Of a stretch of DNA of 64,000 nucleotides, positions 17,283 through 25,677 are shown piece after piece. The stretch lies in assembly GCF_900104355.1 (NCBI RefSeq), contig NZ_FNIY01000014.1, positions 1 to 64,000 on the forward strand, given 5' to 3'. The notes below the pieces were generated by a model, which was not told the origin of the DNA, did not search any database, and worked only from the letters and a program-made list of their open reading frames with translations. Position 1 is the first letter of the stretch, and the number at the start of each line of letters is the position of its first letter. The translations under genes were made by a program, and so were the position numbers. The stretch comes from Phyllobacterium sp. OV277. Lineage in GTDB: Bacteria > Pseudomonadota > Alphaproteobacteria > Rhizobiales > Rhizobiaceae.

Positions 17283-17299
17283 ATTTCAAATTTTGAAAT
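17283..17299. promoter_or_regulatory. WggR/ExpG-like operator C, upstream of the RTX gene
   Basis: A perfect 8-1-8 palindrome with core TTTCAAATTTTGAAA (17284-17298), about 235 bp before the RTX start. It matches sites A and B closely and is followed without a gap by a second, unrelated perfect dyad at 17300-17320. Confidence 0.7.
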
Positions 17300-17320
17300 A
17301 AACTATAACTAATATAGTTT
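17300..17320. promoter_or_regulatory. Second dyad adjoining operator C
   Basis: AAACTATA (17300-17307) and TATAGTTT (17313-17320) form a perfect 8-5-8 inverted repeat, directly abutting operator C. It could be a site for a second regulator or part of an extended WggR site. Being AT-rich, it could also include promoter elements. Confidence 0.45.
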
Positions 17321-17534
17321 GATAGATTAATTACAGTTGAAATAAACATAAATTAGAGTCGTGATACAAAACGTGAAGTAATACGCTTCCGTAATAATTT
17401 GTTACTCGTGAATGCCGCATTTATACTCTTAGGTTATGTTGCATTTCGATTTGTTGCAGCGCACAATCGTCAAAGCATCGATGGTCGGAACATTTTCGGC
17501 AGTCGAAACTCAAAGCAGACAGAAGGAGAAGCAG

Positions 17535-18194
17535 ATGGCCACTTTAGAAGGCGGCGCCTACGACGACGTTTTGTTTGGTTCGCGTTTTGACGATTTCATC
17601 CACGCCCACGGTGGTGATGATCTCGTCTTTGGCGGAAACGGCAACGACATCATATTTGGTGATGAAGGGAATGATCTTCTTTTCGGCGGACGGGGTGACG
17701 ATACCCTTTTCGGCGGAACAGGCAGTGATATTCTCCATGGTGACCAAGGAAATGACATTCTGAATGGCGGCGACGGAAGCGACGTTCTGTTCGGTGACAA
17801 CGGAGATGATACTCTTCTGGGCGGTAATGGCTCAGACATCCTCTTCGGCGGCTCCGGAAATGACGTTATTCTCGGCGGCGCAGGGAATGACTTTATCGTT
17901 GGTGGAGCTGGCGATGATACCCTAGTCGGCGGTTCCGGACATGACGTATTCCTGTTCAATGGTGGCGGCGGCAACGACGTCATTCTTGATTTTACCCCAG
18001 GTGAAGACGTTCTTCAGATATCCAAAGGCATCAATGGCCTTCACATCAATTCCCCGGATGATGTGGCAGACCATATTACGCAAGTTGGCAACAATGTTGT
18101 GGTCGATTTCGGCCATGGCGACAGCATCACACTTGTGAACACCAGCTATGACGATGTGCAGGCACATCCCGACCAGTATTTCGTCGTACATTGA
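17535..18194 (+). CDS. Small secreted RTX calcium-binding protein (ExpE1/NodO-like)
   Basis: A 219-residue acidic protein made mostly of glycine-aspartate nonapeptide repeats of the GGxGxDxLx type (about residues 12-155, some fourteen units), which fold into a calcium-loaded parallel beta roll outside the cell. The C-terminal 60 residues lack repeats and end DQYFVVH, matching an uncleaved type I secretion signal. There is no N-terminal signal peptide. I chose the ATG at 17535 because AGAAGGAGAA lies just upstream; an in-frame ATG at 17436 has no such site. The dedicated exporter is immediately upstream. In S. meliloti the equivalent ExpE1 (WgeA) is needed for galactoglucan production. The repeats give an imperfect 27-bp periodicity in the DNA. 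Confidence 0.9.
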   Translation: MATLEGGAYDDVLFGSRFDDFIHAHGGDDLVFGGNGNDIIFGDEGNDLLFGGRGDDTLFGGTGSDILHGDQGNDILNGGDGSDVLFGDNGDDTLLGGNGSDILFGGSGNDVILGGAGNDFIVGGAGDDTLVGGSGHDVFLFNGGGGNDVILDFTPGEDVLQISKGINGLHINSPDDVADHITQVGNNVVVDFGHGDSITLVNTSYDDVQAHPDQYFVVH

Positions 18195-18210
18195 TTTTTT
18201 CAAAAATTGG

Positions 18211-18241
18211 CGTGCCCTGCTTTTTTGCCGGGCACGTTTTT
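18211..18241 (+). terminator. Intrinsic terminator after the RTX gene
   Basis: Stem CGTGCCC (18211-18217) / GGGCACG (18230-18236) with a 12-nt loop, followed by five T, then CTTT. It sits between the RTX gene and the next glycosyltransferase gene and probably attenuates rather than stops transcription, giving more RTX message than downstream message. Confidence 0.75.
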
Positions 18242-18267
18242 CTTTCCGATGTGAATGAAAGGGCAAC

Positions 18268-20532
18268 GTGTTGAACCTCGACCATTCGACGGATATTGCA
18301 GACGACACGGAGAGTGTATCCATCTCTCGTCTATGTGCTGATATTGCTGTCGTGATCTGGGATCTCCCCGGCGCGATGCGAGCCTCGACAAAATGTACAC
18401 TGGAGGCATCGGATCAACTCGTTCCGCTTGTTAGCCTCAACATCCCTCTTGAAACGGGCGGTCAGCGTGTGCTTTGGGCCATGCGGACGAAAGATCAGCC
18501 GATCAATCTGACCCTTTCTGCTGGATCGCTCGGGCCAACAGAGCAGGCCGTTCTTTATCCCGCCGATGAACTTGCATCGTTTGATGTAAACAGTGCGGTG
18601 AATAATCTTTCGGCTGCCGGTCATATCAAGCTGCTCAACAATGTTCTGAGCACATGGCGCACCACATTCCGCCTTTCCCAAAACCAGATTTTCGCCGGCG
18701 TTGCGCGTGAAATCACTCTGGCGCTCACACCGGAGCCTCGGCCTGTGCGCTCCTGTGGCCAGCCAATCGACGGTCAGTATCTGCTGGAGACAGTGATTGA
18801 TCCTGTGCTTGGCGATGTGAGCACGATTTACGCAATCAGTGCGGCTTCGGTGACAGCTCTGCCGGCAAAATTCGTCATGGGCTCGCAAATCAAACGGGGC
18901 GGACAATCGTGTCACCTTTTGGTTGAGTCAGCGCGGTCTTTACCGCAATCCTTCCATCTCGTGCTTTGCGGCAAGAACGGCGTTGCCGTTCGCAAACTCG
19001 CTGATGGTGACAGTCAGCAGGCGGATTTCGAAAAGTGGTGGGCAAAGCGCCACGGAGATATGGATCTGCGTGAGTTCCTCATTCGGGAATTGGCCCAGGT
19101 CACAGGTGCTGGCCTTGCTACTGCCATTGATATGCAGACGCGCGCGCCGCTGACGGTTCGTCAGATTGCCAAATCCGCCACGCATCCCGCCGCTGAAATC
19201 GATCTCGCTCTCGCGCTGGATGGTGGTTTGCTTGTCGGCGGTTGGACACATGATCCTGCGGCCATGTTATCGAGGATCGAATATCTTTCAGAAAACGGAA
19301 GCATCTTGCCGCTTCAACCCAATTTTTACAAATTTCCCGGCAAAACCGGTGAGCGCGAAGATGGTTTTGGTGCAGATGTAACCGGATTTGTTGCATGGCT
19401 TCCGCAAAGCAAAAATTTGGGCCCACTGCTCCAACCGCGTTTCCAGATGCGGCTGGTCTCGGGCGCGACGTCGTCGCTGATCCCGCCGTTACAGCCATTC
19501 GAAGCTTCGGCCCAGCGAAATCGCATCCTGCGTTCTGTCCCTCCTCAGCACGCGCGCGATCAGGTTTTTGAGAATATTCTCGCCCCTGCCCTGCAGGAAG
19601 TTGAGCATAAGCTCGGTAAGACCGTGAAGATCGCCGATACCAAGGATTATGGCGTTCTGCCTGATAATCCTGTGGTGTCGATCGTTATTCCGCTCTATCG
19701 GAATCTTGACTTCCTTCGTTTCCAGTTTTCTGCGATGGCCACAGATCCGTGGCTTGTCGACAACGCCGAACTCATTTTTGTGCTCGATTCCCCTGAGATT
19801 CAGGATGATACCGAACATATGCTGGGCGGCTTACACATTCTGCACGGCTTGCCATTCAGGCTTGTTACAATGAATCGCAACAGCGGCTATGCCCGTGCCT
19901 GTAATGCGGGCGCAGGCGTAGCCACAGGCACAATGATAGTCATGTTGAATTCGGACGTTGTGCCTTGCGCCAATGGCTGGCTTCAAGCGCTTATTCAACC
20001 ACTGCTTGATCAGAAGAAGCTCGGTGCAATCGGTCCACGATTGTTGTTCGAGGACGGGTCTCTCCAGCACGCCGGGCTGTATTTTGCGCGCGACCAGAAG
20101 GGCGTCTGGCTGAATCACCATTTCTACAAGGGAATGCCCGGTGCATATGCTCCCGCACGTGTGGGCCGCACTGTTCCGGGGGTGACCGGCGCCTGTCTGG
20201 TCACTCGAAAAGACATTTACGATCTCGTGGGTGGCTTTACCGAAGATTACATTATCGGTGACTATGAGGACAGTGATCTGTGCCTGAAAATTCGCCAGAT
20301 CGGCTTTCATATTGCCTATGAGCCAGATGTTTCCCTGTACCATTTCGAGCGGCGGTCCATCCGCCGCAGCGCCGACTACATGCGCGGTCTGGCAAGCCAG
20401 TATAATTCATGGCTGCACACCAAGCGCTGGAACGATGACATAACCGAATTGATGTCGACCTACCTCGATGAAGCGACAGAGGACACTGTCGCCCCCTATA
20501 TCGTTGGAAAGTCTGAAAGGAGCGCCGCTTGA
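18268..20532 (+). CDS. GT2 family glycosyltransferase with N-terminal GW module (ExpE2-like)
   Basis: A 754-residue protein starting at GTG with AAAGGG upstream. Residues 1-300 have no recognised domain. A module with GGLLVGGWTHDP near 320 recurs in two later proteins of this operon. The C-terminal GT2 domain spans about 467-720, with VSIVIPLYRN at its start, the metal-binding LNSD motif (D563) and the acceptor motif EDSD (667-670). It is predicted active and probably adds a sugar to the growing galactoglucan-like polymer. The next gene starts at a TTG overlapping its stop codon. Matches expE2 (wgeB) in order and size. Confidence 0.85.
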   Translation: MLNLDHSTDIADDTESVSISRLCADIAVVIWDLPGAMRASTKCTLEASDQLVPLVSLNIPLETGGQRVLWAMRTKDQPINLTLSAGSLGPTEQAVLYPADELASFDVNSAVNNLSAAGHIKLLNNVLSTWRTTFRLSQNQIFAGVAREITLALTPEPRPVRSCGQPIDGQYLLETVIDPVLGDVSTIYAISAASVTALPAKFVMGSQIKRGGQSCHLLVESARSLPQSFHLVLCGKNGVAVRKLADGDSQQADFEKWWAKRHGDMDLREFLIRELAQVTGAGLATAIDMQTRAPLTVRQIAKSATHPAAEIDLALALDGGLLVGGWTHDPAAMLSRIEYLSENGSILPLQPNFYKFPGKTGEREDGFGADVTGFVAWLPQSKNLGPLLQPRFQMRLVSGATSSLIPPLQPFEASAQRNRILRSVPPQHARDQVFENILAPALQEVEHKLGKTVKIADTKDYGVLPDNPVVSIVIPLYRNLDFLRFQFSAMATDPWLVDNAELIFVLDSPEIQDDTEHMLGGLHILHGLPFRLVTMNRNSGYARACNAGAGVATGTMIVMLNSDVVPCANGWLQALIQPLLDQKKLGAIGPRLLFEDGSLQHAGLYFARDQKGVWLNHHFYKGMPGAYAPARVGRTVPGVTGACLVTRKDIYDLVGGFTEDYIIGDYEDSDLCLKIRQIGFHIAYEPDVSLYHFERRSIRRSADYMRGLASQYNSWLHTKRWNDDITELMSTYLDEATEDTVAPYIVGKSERSAA

Positions 20533-21371
20533 CTGAGGTTGTAGCACTCAAGAAAGCCCTACCCGAGCATACGAATGCTGTGAATGATGAATATATCGAC
20601 TGGCTGATGGAAGCTGTCGTACGAAACCGGTTTCTGCCCAGCCCTGACCCGGACAGTGTTTTTGTCGGTGATGGTGATTTTCGGACCGTCGGCTCCGAGT
20701 TTCTGGGTCATTTTATCCGCAAGGGCGGATTGCGCCCGGAAAGCCATGTGCTTGATATCGGCAGTGGTATTGGCCGTATGGCTGTACCGCTCACACAATA
20801 TCTTGATCCAGCTAAAGGAAGCTATCGCGGCATTGACCCGGTATCCGGTGGCATCAATTGGTGCCAGCAGAAGATCACGCCAGTCTATCCGAATTTCGAA
20901 TTTCGCTACATGGATATCGCCCATTCCCTTTATAATCCGAAGGGAGCGATTGATGGTCTTCAGCTCAAATTACCCTTCGAAGACAAAAAGTTCGATTTTG
21001 TCATCATGACATCGGTTGTTACTCATCTTCCCGATGAGGAAGTCAGCGTCTATCTGCGTGAAGTTGCGCGCGTTCTTGCGCCCGGCGGACGCCTTTTCAT
21101 AACGGCGTTTGTGGTGGACAAGACGGCGGCCGAAAATCCGCTGAAGAAGCGCGATACCCGATTGGGTTTCCAGCGCTATGATCAAGGGCCCTGCTGGTTC
21201 GTGCCGGAATTGCCTCCCCTCGCCGCTGTCGGTTTCGATGATGGATTTCTCGATCAGGCTTTGACGCGTGCTAGCCTATCGGTTTTCAATAAATCACTTG
21301 GTCACTGGCGCGGCGTACCCGCTGACCATTATCAGGATATTTTCATTGCGGGACCCGGAGGGGAGAGATAA
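20529..21371 (+). CDS. Class I SAM-dependent methyltransferase
   Basis: A 280-residue protein starting at TTG, with AAAGGAGCG upstream and the start codon overlapping the previous stop. Motif I is VLDIGSGIGRM (about 74-84), acidic motif II RGIDPVS follows near 100, and motif IV-like DFVIMTSVVTHL near 155. It should methylate an oxygen on a sugar or another small acceptor in the cytoplasm. Its place between glycosyltransferases suggests methyl decoration or chain capping of the polymer; methyl capping is known to end O-antigen growth in other systems, but nothing here proves it. It also overlaps the next gene by one base. Confidence 0.82.
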   Translation: MTEVVALKKALPEHTNAVNDEYIDWLMEAVVRNRFLPSPDPDSVFVGDGDFRTVGSEFLGHFIRKGGLRPESHVLDIGSGIGRMAVPLTQYLDPAKGSYRGIDPVSGGINWCQQKITPVYPNFEFRYMDIAHSLYNPKGAIDGLQLKLPFEDKKFDFVIMTSVVTHLPDEEVSVYLREVARVLAPGGRLFITAFVVDKTAAENPLKKRDTRLGFQRYDQGPCWFVPELPPLAAVGFDDGFLDQALTRASLSVFNKSLGHWRGVPADHYQDIFIAGPGGER

Positions 21372-22630
21372 TGGCCCGTGTCCTTATCGCGGCCCATAAT
21401 CATCCGTCACTGCATCCCGGTGGCACTGAAATCTTTGCGCATGATCTGTTTCGCGCCTATCAGCGTGCGGGATGCGAAGCGCTGTTTCTAGGTGCGACCA
21501 ATCATATTCATCGCGAAGCACGGCCCGGCACAAGCTTTCAGAGCATTGGTAACGGCGGCGATGAAATTTTGCTCTGGTCTGGCCACTTTGACCGCTTTTT
21601 CATGAGCCAGGTCGATCTCTATGGGATCGTGCCCGACATTGTTGAACTGCTGCGGGATTTCAAGCCTGATGTCGTTCATCTGCATCATTTGCTGCTGTTG
21701 GGTGCGGAGTTTCCGCATATCGTCCGGCGAACATTGCCCGAATGCCGGATTGTTCTGACGCTGCACGATTACTATCCGATCTGCCATCATGATGGCCTGA
21801 TGGTTCGCACGAGAGACAAGGAACTTTGTTACGGAGCAAGCCCCGACCGGTGCCATAGTTGTTTCAAGGACATAGCGCTGGACAAATTCGTGCTGCGCGA
21901 GCGCCATCTGAAATCGCTGCTGAGCGTAGTGGATGCATTTGTTTCACCGAGTGAGTTTCTCAAGCAACGCTATGTGGAGTGGGGAATTGACGAAGAGCTG
22001 ATCAGTGTGATCCCGAATGGGCAGCCGAAGCGCGAACTGGCAGTGAAAACTGATCCGGCAACCCGCACCAAGCCCATCTTTGGATATTTCGGCAACCTCA
22101 ATCCCTGGAAGGGGACCACCGTCCTTCTGGAAGCGGCGAAGCAACTGATTGCTGAGGGCTATGATTTTGAACTGCGTGTCCACGGCGCTGCGCCATTTCA
22201 GAGCGAAGCGTTTGTTGCTGATATAGACAGGTTGTTTGCCGAGACGTCGCCTTTCGTACAAAGGCGCGGCGCCTATCGGCGTGAAGACATAGGAAATCTC
22301 ATCGCGACAGTTGATTGTGCGATTATGCCGTCAATCTGGTGGGAGAACGCACCGCTGGTGATTCAGGAGGCTCAGGGGCATGATTGCCCGGTGATCACCA
22401 GCAATATTGGCGGTATGGCCGAAATGATCGAAAACGGCGTCAATGGCCTGACTGTTCCCCCCAACGATCCGCTCGCATTGGCAGCTGCCATGCGGCGTAT
22501 TGCTGAAGATACTGACCTGCGTCAGCTTCTTTCCCTGGGGGCGCGCCACCCTGATACCATCGACACGACAGCTGGACGGTATCTCGACCTGATCGAGACT
22601 CTGCGTTCTGAACGTGTCGAGGCAGCCTGA
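21371..22630 (+). CDS. GT4 family glycosyltransferase (ExpE4-like)
   Basis: A 419-residue GT-B fold enzyme. The N-terminal domain shows HNHPSLHPGGTEIFAHDL near residue 10, VHLHHLLLLG and the TLHDYYPICHHDG motif near 135, followed by four cysteines (CYGASPDRCHSCF) that could bind a metal. The donor domain has YFGNLNPWKG near 235 and IWWENAPLVIQEAQ with the E-x7-E pair near 325. A closely similar enzyme lies four kilobases downstream, sharing HPGGTE/LGGGE, the cysteine cluster and the WWEN motif, so the two are paralogs. Probably hexose transfer during repeat-unit assembly. Confidence 0.87.
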   Translation: MARVLIAAHNHPSLHPGGTEIFAHDLFRAYQRAGCEALFLGATNHIHREARPGTSFQSIGNGGDEILLWSGHFDRFFMSQVDLYGIVPDIVELLRDFKPDVVHLHHLLLLGAEFPHIVRRTLPECRIVLTLHDYYPICHHDGLMVRTRDKELCYGASPDRCHSCFKDIALDKFVLRERHLKSLLSVVDAFVSPSEFLKQRYVEWGIDEELISVIPNGQPKRELAVKTDPATRTKPIFGYFGNLNPWKGTTVLLEAAKQLIAEGYDFELRVHGAAPFQSEAFVADIDRLFAETSPFVQRRGAYRREDIGNLIATVDCAIMPSIWWENAPLVIQEAQGHDCPVITSNIGGMAEMIENGVNGLTVPPNDPLALAAAMRRIAEDTDLRQLLSLGARHPDTIDTTAGRYLDLIETLRSERVEAA

Positions 22631-22640
22631 GAGGTATATC

Positions 22641-23423
22641 ATGTCTATAGTGACAAAAGTGTCGGCGCAGCCTTCTGCAAAGCCGACAACCGCCCCGGAA
22701 CAGGATAACACCAAACAAGTGCAGCCTGAGCCAGCCAAAACAGAACCGATCAAAGGGCGTGTTGACGCTGTCGATGACGGTCGACTCTACGGATGGGCCT
22801 TTGATCCGGCGGCACCGGACGTGAGACTGACCATTCGCGTGATGCTTGATGGTAAGCCCATTGCCGAAGCAACGGCTGACAAGGACCGGCCCGATCTGAA
22901 ACGCAATGGGATTGGTGATGGTATCCATGCCTTTGATGTGATGCTGCCGCAATTTGCCTCGATGCGGGCAGGTGAACTGGTAGTTATAGCAATCAGTGGC
23001 GCAGGCGTAGAGCAGTCGCTACGCGTTCCAAAGCCCGACGAACAGGCTGCGGAAGCGCTCATTGCGGCACCAATGACGCGTATCCTCGACAAGCTCGATA
23101 TGCTGATGGCAGCGCAGCGCCAATTACAGGTGAACCAACGCTCCCTGCAACGGCCGTCACAAACCATTGACGGGGGAGGCACGCCCTCCGACCTTGGCGA
23201 TGTCAGCAATTCGCTTGAGGGTCTGCGCAGCGATGTCAATCAACGCATGACAGAGCTCGACGTGCATCTCATGCGCATGGATGGTGTTGTGGCGGGATTG
23301 GAAACGCGCATAGAGCTTCTGCACAAGCGCGCCGGTGGTGACACCAAACCATTATTTCTGTTGTTGTTCGTCCTGGTGGGATTTGTTACGGGCGCTCTCC
23401 TGACGCTTGGGGCTCTCCGTTGA
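22641..23423 (+). CDS. Tail-anchored protein with a GW module and coiled coil
   Basis: A 260-residue protein of unknown function. I chose the ATG at 22641 with GAGAGG upstream. After a Pro/Gln/Lys-rich start, a module with VDDGRLYGWAFDP (about residues 44-57) extends to DGIHAFDVMLP near 100; the same pattern occurs in both neighbouring large proteins. Residues 150-225 contain heptad-like helices, and one membrane helix (about 236-258) lies at the very C-terminus. With no signal peptide it should be tail-anchored with its bulk in the cytoplasm. A scaffold for the glycosyltransferases on the membrane is a possible role; this is speculation. It corresponds in position to expE5 (wgeE). Confidence 0.72.
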   Translation: MSIVTKVSAQPSAKPTTAPEQDNTKQVQPEPAKTEPIKGRVDAVDDGRLYGWAFDPAAPDVRLTIRVMLDGKPIAEATADKDRPDLKRNGIGDGIHAFDVMLPQFASMRAGELVVIAISGAGVEQSLRVPKPDEQAAEALIAAPMTRILDKLDMLMAAQRQLQVNQRSLQRPSQTIDGGGTPSDLGDVSNSLEGLRSDVNQRMTELDVHLMRMDGVVAGLETRIELLHKRAGGDTKPLFLLLFVLVGFVTGALLTLGALR

Positions 23424-23433
23424 GGGTGTTGAG

Positions 23434-25677
23434 ATGACACGCGACGAAAAAACCCTGCTGCCTGTACCCAAAACCGGTAAAGCGCCGGAGCGCAATTCCA
23501 TTGTCATGGAAGGCGAAATGGTTGTGGGTTGCCCGGTAGAGGATACGCTGGTGCTGGTCCTCGGTATCGGCAGCAACACCTCCGATCAGGTGACGGTTTT
23601 CCTTAATGGTGACCCTGCCATGAGCATCAAGGCAACGCTCATCACTTGGCCACTGAAGGCACCCTCGCCAGCGGGTACACATGGTTTTGTTGCCATTGTT
23701 CCAACCACTGTTTTACGCCGCGGTCAGCTGAAAACGATCATGTTTCAGCACAAGGCAAAGGTGGCGCGATATTCGTTTGCTGCACGAGCCGCCACTGTTG
23801 GCGATCTGGCAGCCATGATGGCTGATCTCGCAGGGTCCAATTTGCCCGGCGCCATTGACGGGCTTGTTGAAGGATTGATTTCCGGCCCGATCGGCCGCAA
23901 AAAGCTTGCCGCTATCACCGTCCTGTTACAGGCTGGCGCGCGATCCGATGGCATCATCGAATTGATCGGCGGTAGTGATGAAGGTGAGATTTTCGTACAG
24001 GGTTGGGCGCAGGATCTGACGCCTTCCGTTACGCGGCTTCTGATTAGTGGCCGTTCGCCTTCCCTTGCGGAATGTTCAATCGGCGTCTTTGCGCGGCCCG
24101 ACGTGAGTGAACAGGCATCTGGCTTCGCTGGGCTGCTGCTTGCCAATGAACCTGTTGCGCCAAATGACATCGAGCGTCTGTTGTTTCGCGGACGCCGGGG
24201 CTGGCGCTTTATTGAGGTCTATGACCGGCGTCTGCTGGTTGGCTCGCGTGAAACACCCAGCCATGTCAGGGCTATTTTGCCGAACATGCGCAGTTCGACG
24301 GAGATACTTCTCCGCCTGCGTTCGGCGGCTAACCGTTTTGATGGCACGGAGACAATATCCAGCCTGCCCTTCCCGGTTCGGATGGGCATCGATAACGTGT
24401 TTCGTGTCGAAGGCAGCGGTCTTCTGGTTTCCGGCTGGCTTCTTGATCCGGATAATCATGTGCAGTCGGTCAAGCTGCGTCGCCACCGCGGCGAAACCCA
24501 GCTTGATAGCAACTGGACGCGAGTAGACCGGCCCGATGTGACTAGGGAATTCGACAACCAGCCACCATTCAATGCCGGACTCGACCCCAATCGTCATGCG
24601 CATGGGTTCGTGGCTTTCGCTCCGGAACTTGCAGGTGACAGCACGGCTCCCTTCTATATTGAACTTGAGTTGAGCGATGCGCGCCGGGCCTTCATGCCCC
24701 TCACGCCGACACGGATTACGTCACGTGATGCGGTTGTCAGGCAAATTCGCGCTATTGACCCCAATGCATGGGCGCTGCGCCATATCGTTGATCAGCAACT
24801 CGTGCCATTGCTTCGCGGTGTCAGCCGTCCGCCTCCGGAGATTTTCGGCGTCGTTGATCTTGGTGCCTTTGAAGACGCTGAAGGACCGGCGCTTATTATT
24901 GGTGTGGATGAACGCGTGGAAGAGATTGGTCCTCTTCTTGCCCTGCTCGCACTTGATCCCGGTACACGCAAGGCGCCGATTGTTGTGGCTGCTGCAACGG
25001 AAATCGTTGACCGTATCGGCGTTCAGATTCGCAGATTAGCTGATTTCTATGGCCTGCGCGTCCGGCTGGTATCCGCAAGCGGCTCGGAAGATCTCTACGA
25101 TGCACTGGAGGTGGGCGCGCGGGCGGTTTCGACCGAGAGCGTTGTCTTTCTCGCCGCATCGCTTTTACCCCGCAGTTCCGGCTGGTTCCAGAAATTGCTG
25201 GCCGCCTACGATGCACGCAAGGAATGCGTGCTATCTCCAACTCTCGCCTATGAAGATGATTCCATCCGCTGGGCCGGAACATGGGTGGCCGGAGCCCAGT
25301 CTGATCGCGCCTTGATCAGCCGTTATGCCGGATACCCCATTGATGCTGTGGCTGGAATGGGAATAACAGAGGTAGCAACGGCAACCTTCGAGTGCTGTAT
25401 CCTGCCACGCAATGCGCTGTTCTCAGTCAACGGGTTCACGCGTGGCTATCTTGGAACGCATGAGAAGGGCCTCGATCTTGGCCTCAAACTCAAACAGTCG
25501 GGGTTACGTTCCTATTGGCTGCCATCGGCCCAAATGTTGGGTTCTGACGATATATCCGTATCTGACAAGGCCTCAACCATTGCTCTGATCGAGCGGATTG
25601 ATCGGCAGGTCTTTGACGCCCGATGGGCCAACAATGTCTCCAGTAAACGCGGTGCTTCCACAGAGGAAACGGCATGA
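23434..25677 (+). CDS. Large GW-module protein with a degenerate GT2-like domain
   Basis: A 747-residue protein with ATG at 23434 and GAGG upstream. Two GW modules are visible: EIFVQGWAQDL near residue 190 and GLLVSGWLLDPD near 333, each ending in a GF-rich strand. The C-terminal 280 residues can be aligned by eye with the GT2 domain of the 754-residue protein upstream (SGWFQKLL, LSPTLAYEDDSIRWAG), but the metal-binding LNSD is replaced by LAAS (about 573-576) and the acceptor EDSD by EKGL. It is therefore probably a non-catalytic glycosyltransferase relative with a structural role. An ATGA overlap couples it to the next gene. Confidence 0.68.
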   Translation: MTRDEKTLLPVPKTGKAPERNSIVMEGEMVVGCPVEDTLVLVLGIGSNTSDQVTVFLNGDPAMSIKATLITWPLKAPSPAGTHGFVAIVPTTVLRRGQLKTIMFQHKAKVARYSFAARAATVGDLAAMMADLAGSNLPGAIDGLVEGLISGPIGRKKLAAITVLLQAGARSDGIIELIGGSDEGEIFVQGWAQDLTPSVTRLLISGRSPSLAECSIGVFARPDVSEQASGFAGLLLANEPVAPNDIERLLFRGRRGWRFIEVYDRRLLVGSRETPSHVRAILPNMRSSTEILLRLRSAANRFDGTETISSLPFPVRMGIDNVFRVEGSGLLVSGWLLDPDNHVQSVKLRRHRGETQLDSNWTRVDRPDVTREFDNQPPFNAGLDPNRHAHGFVAFAPELAGDSTAPFYIELELSDARRAFMPLTPTRITSRDAVVRQIRAIDPNAWALRHIVDQQLVPLLRGVSRPPPEIFGVVDLGAFEDAEGPALIIGVDERVEEIGPLLALLALDPGTRKAPIVVAAATEIVDRIGVQIRRLADFYGLRVRLVSASGSEDLYDALEVGARAVSTESVVFLAASLLPRSSGWFQKLLAAYDARKECVLSPTLAYEDDSIRWAGTWVAGAQSDRALISRYAGYPIDAVAGMGITEVATATFECCILPRNALFSVNGFTRGYLGTHEKGLDLGLKLKQSGLRSYWLPSAQMLGSDDISVSDKASTIALIERIDRQVFDARWANNVSSKRGASTEETA

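Noticed and set aside
17558-17983. Long minus-strand open frame opposite the RTX gene
   Set aside because: It is the mirror image of the 27-bp glycine-aspartate repeats and gives a proline/serine repeat peptide with no ribosome binding site.
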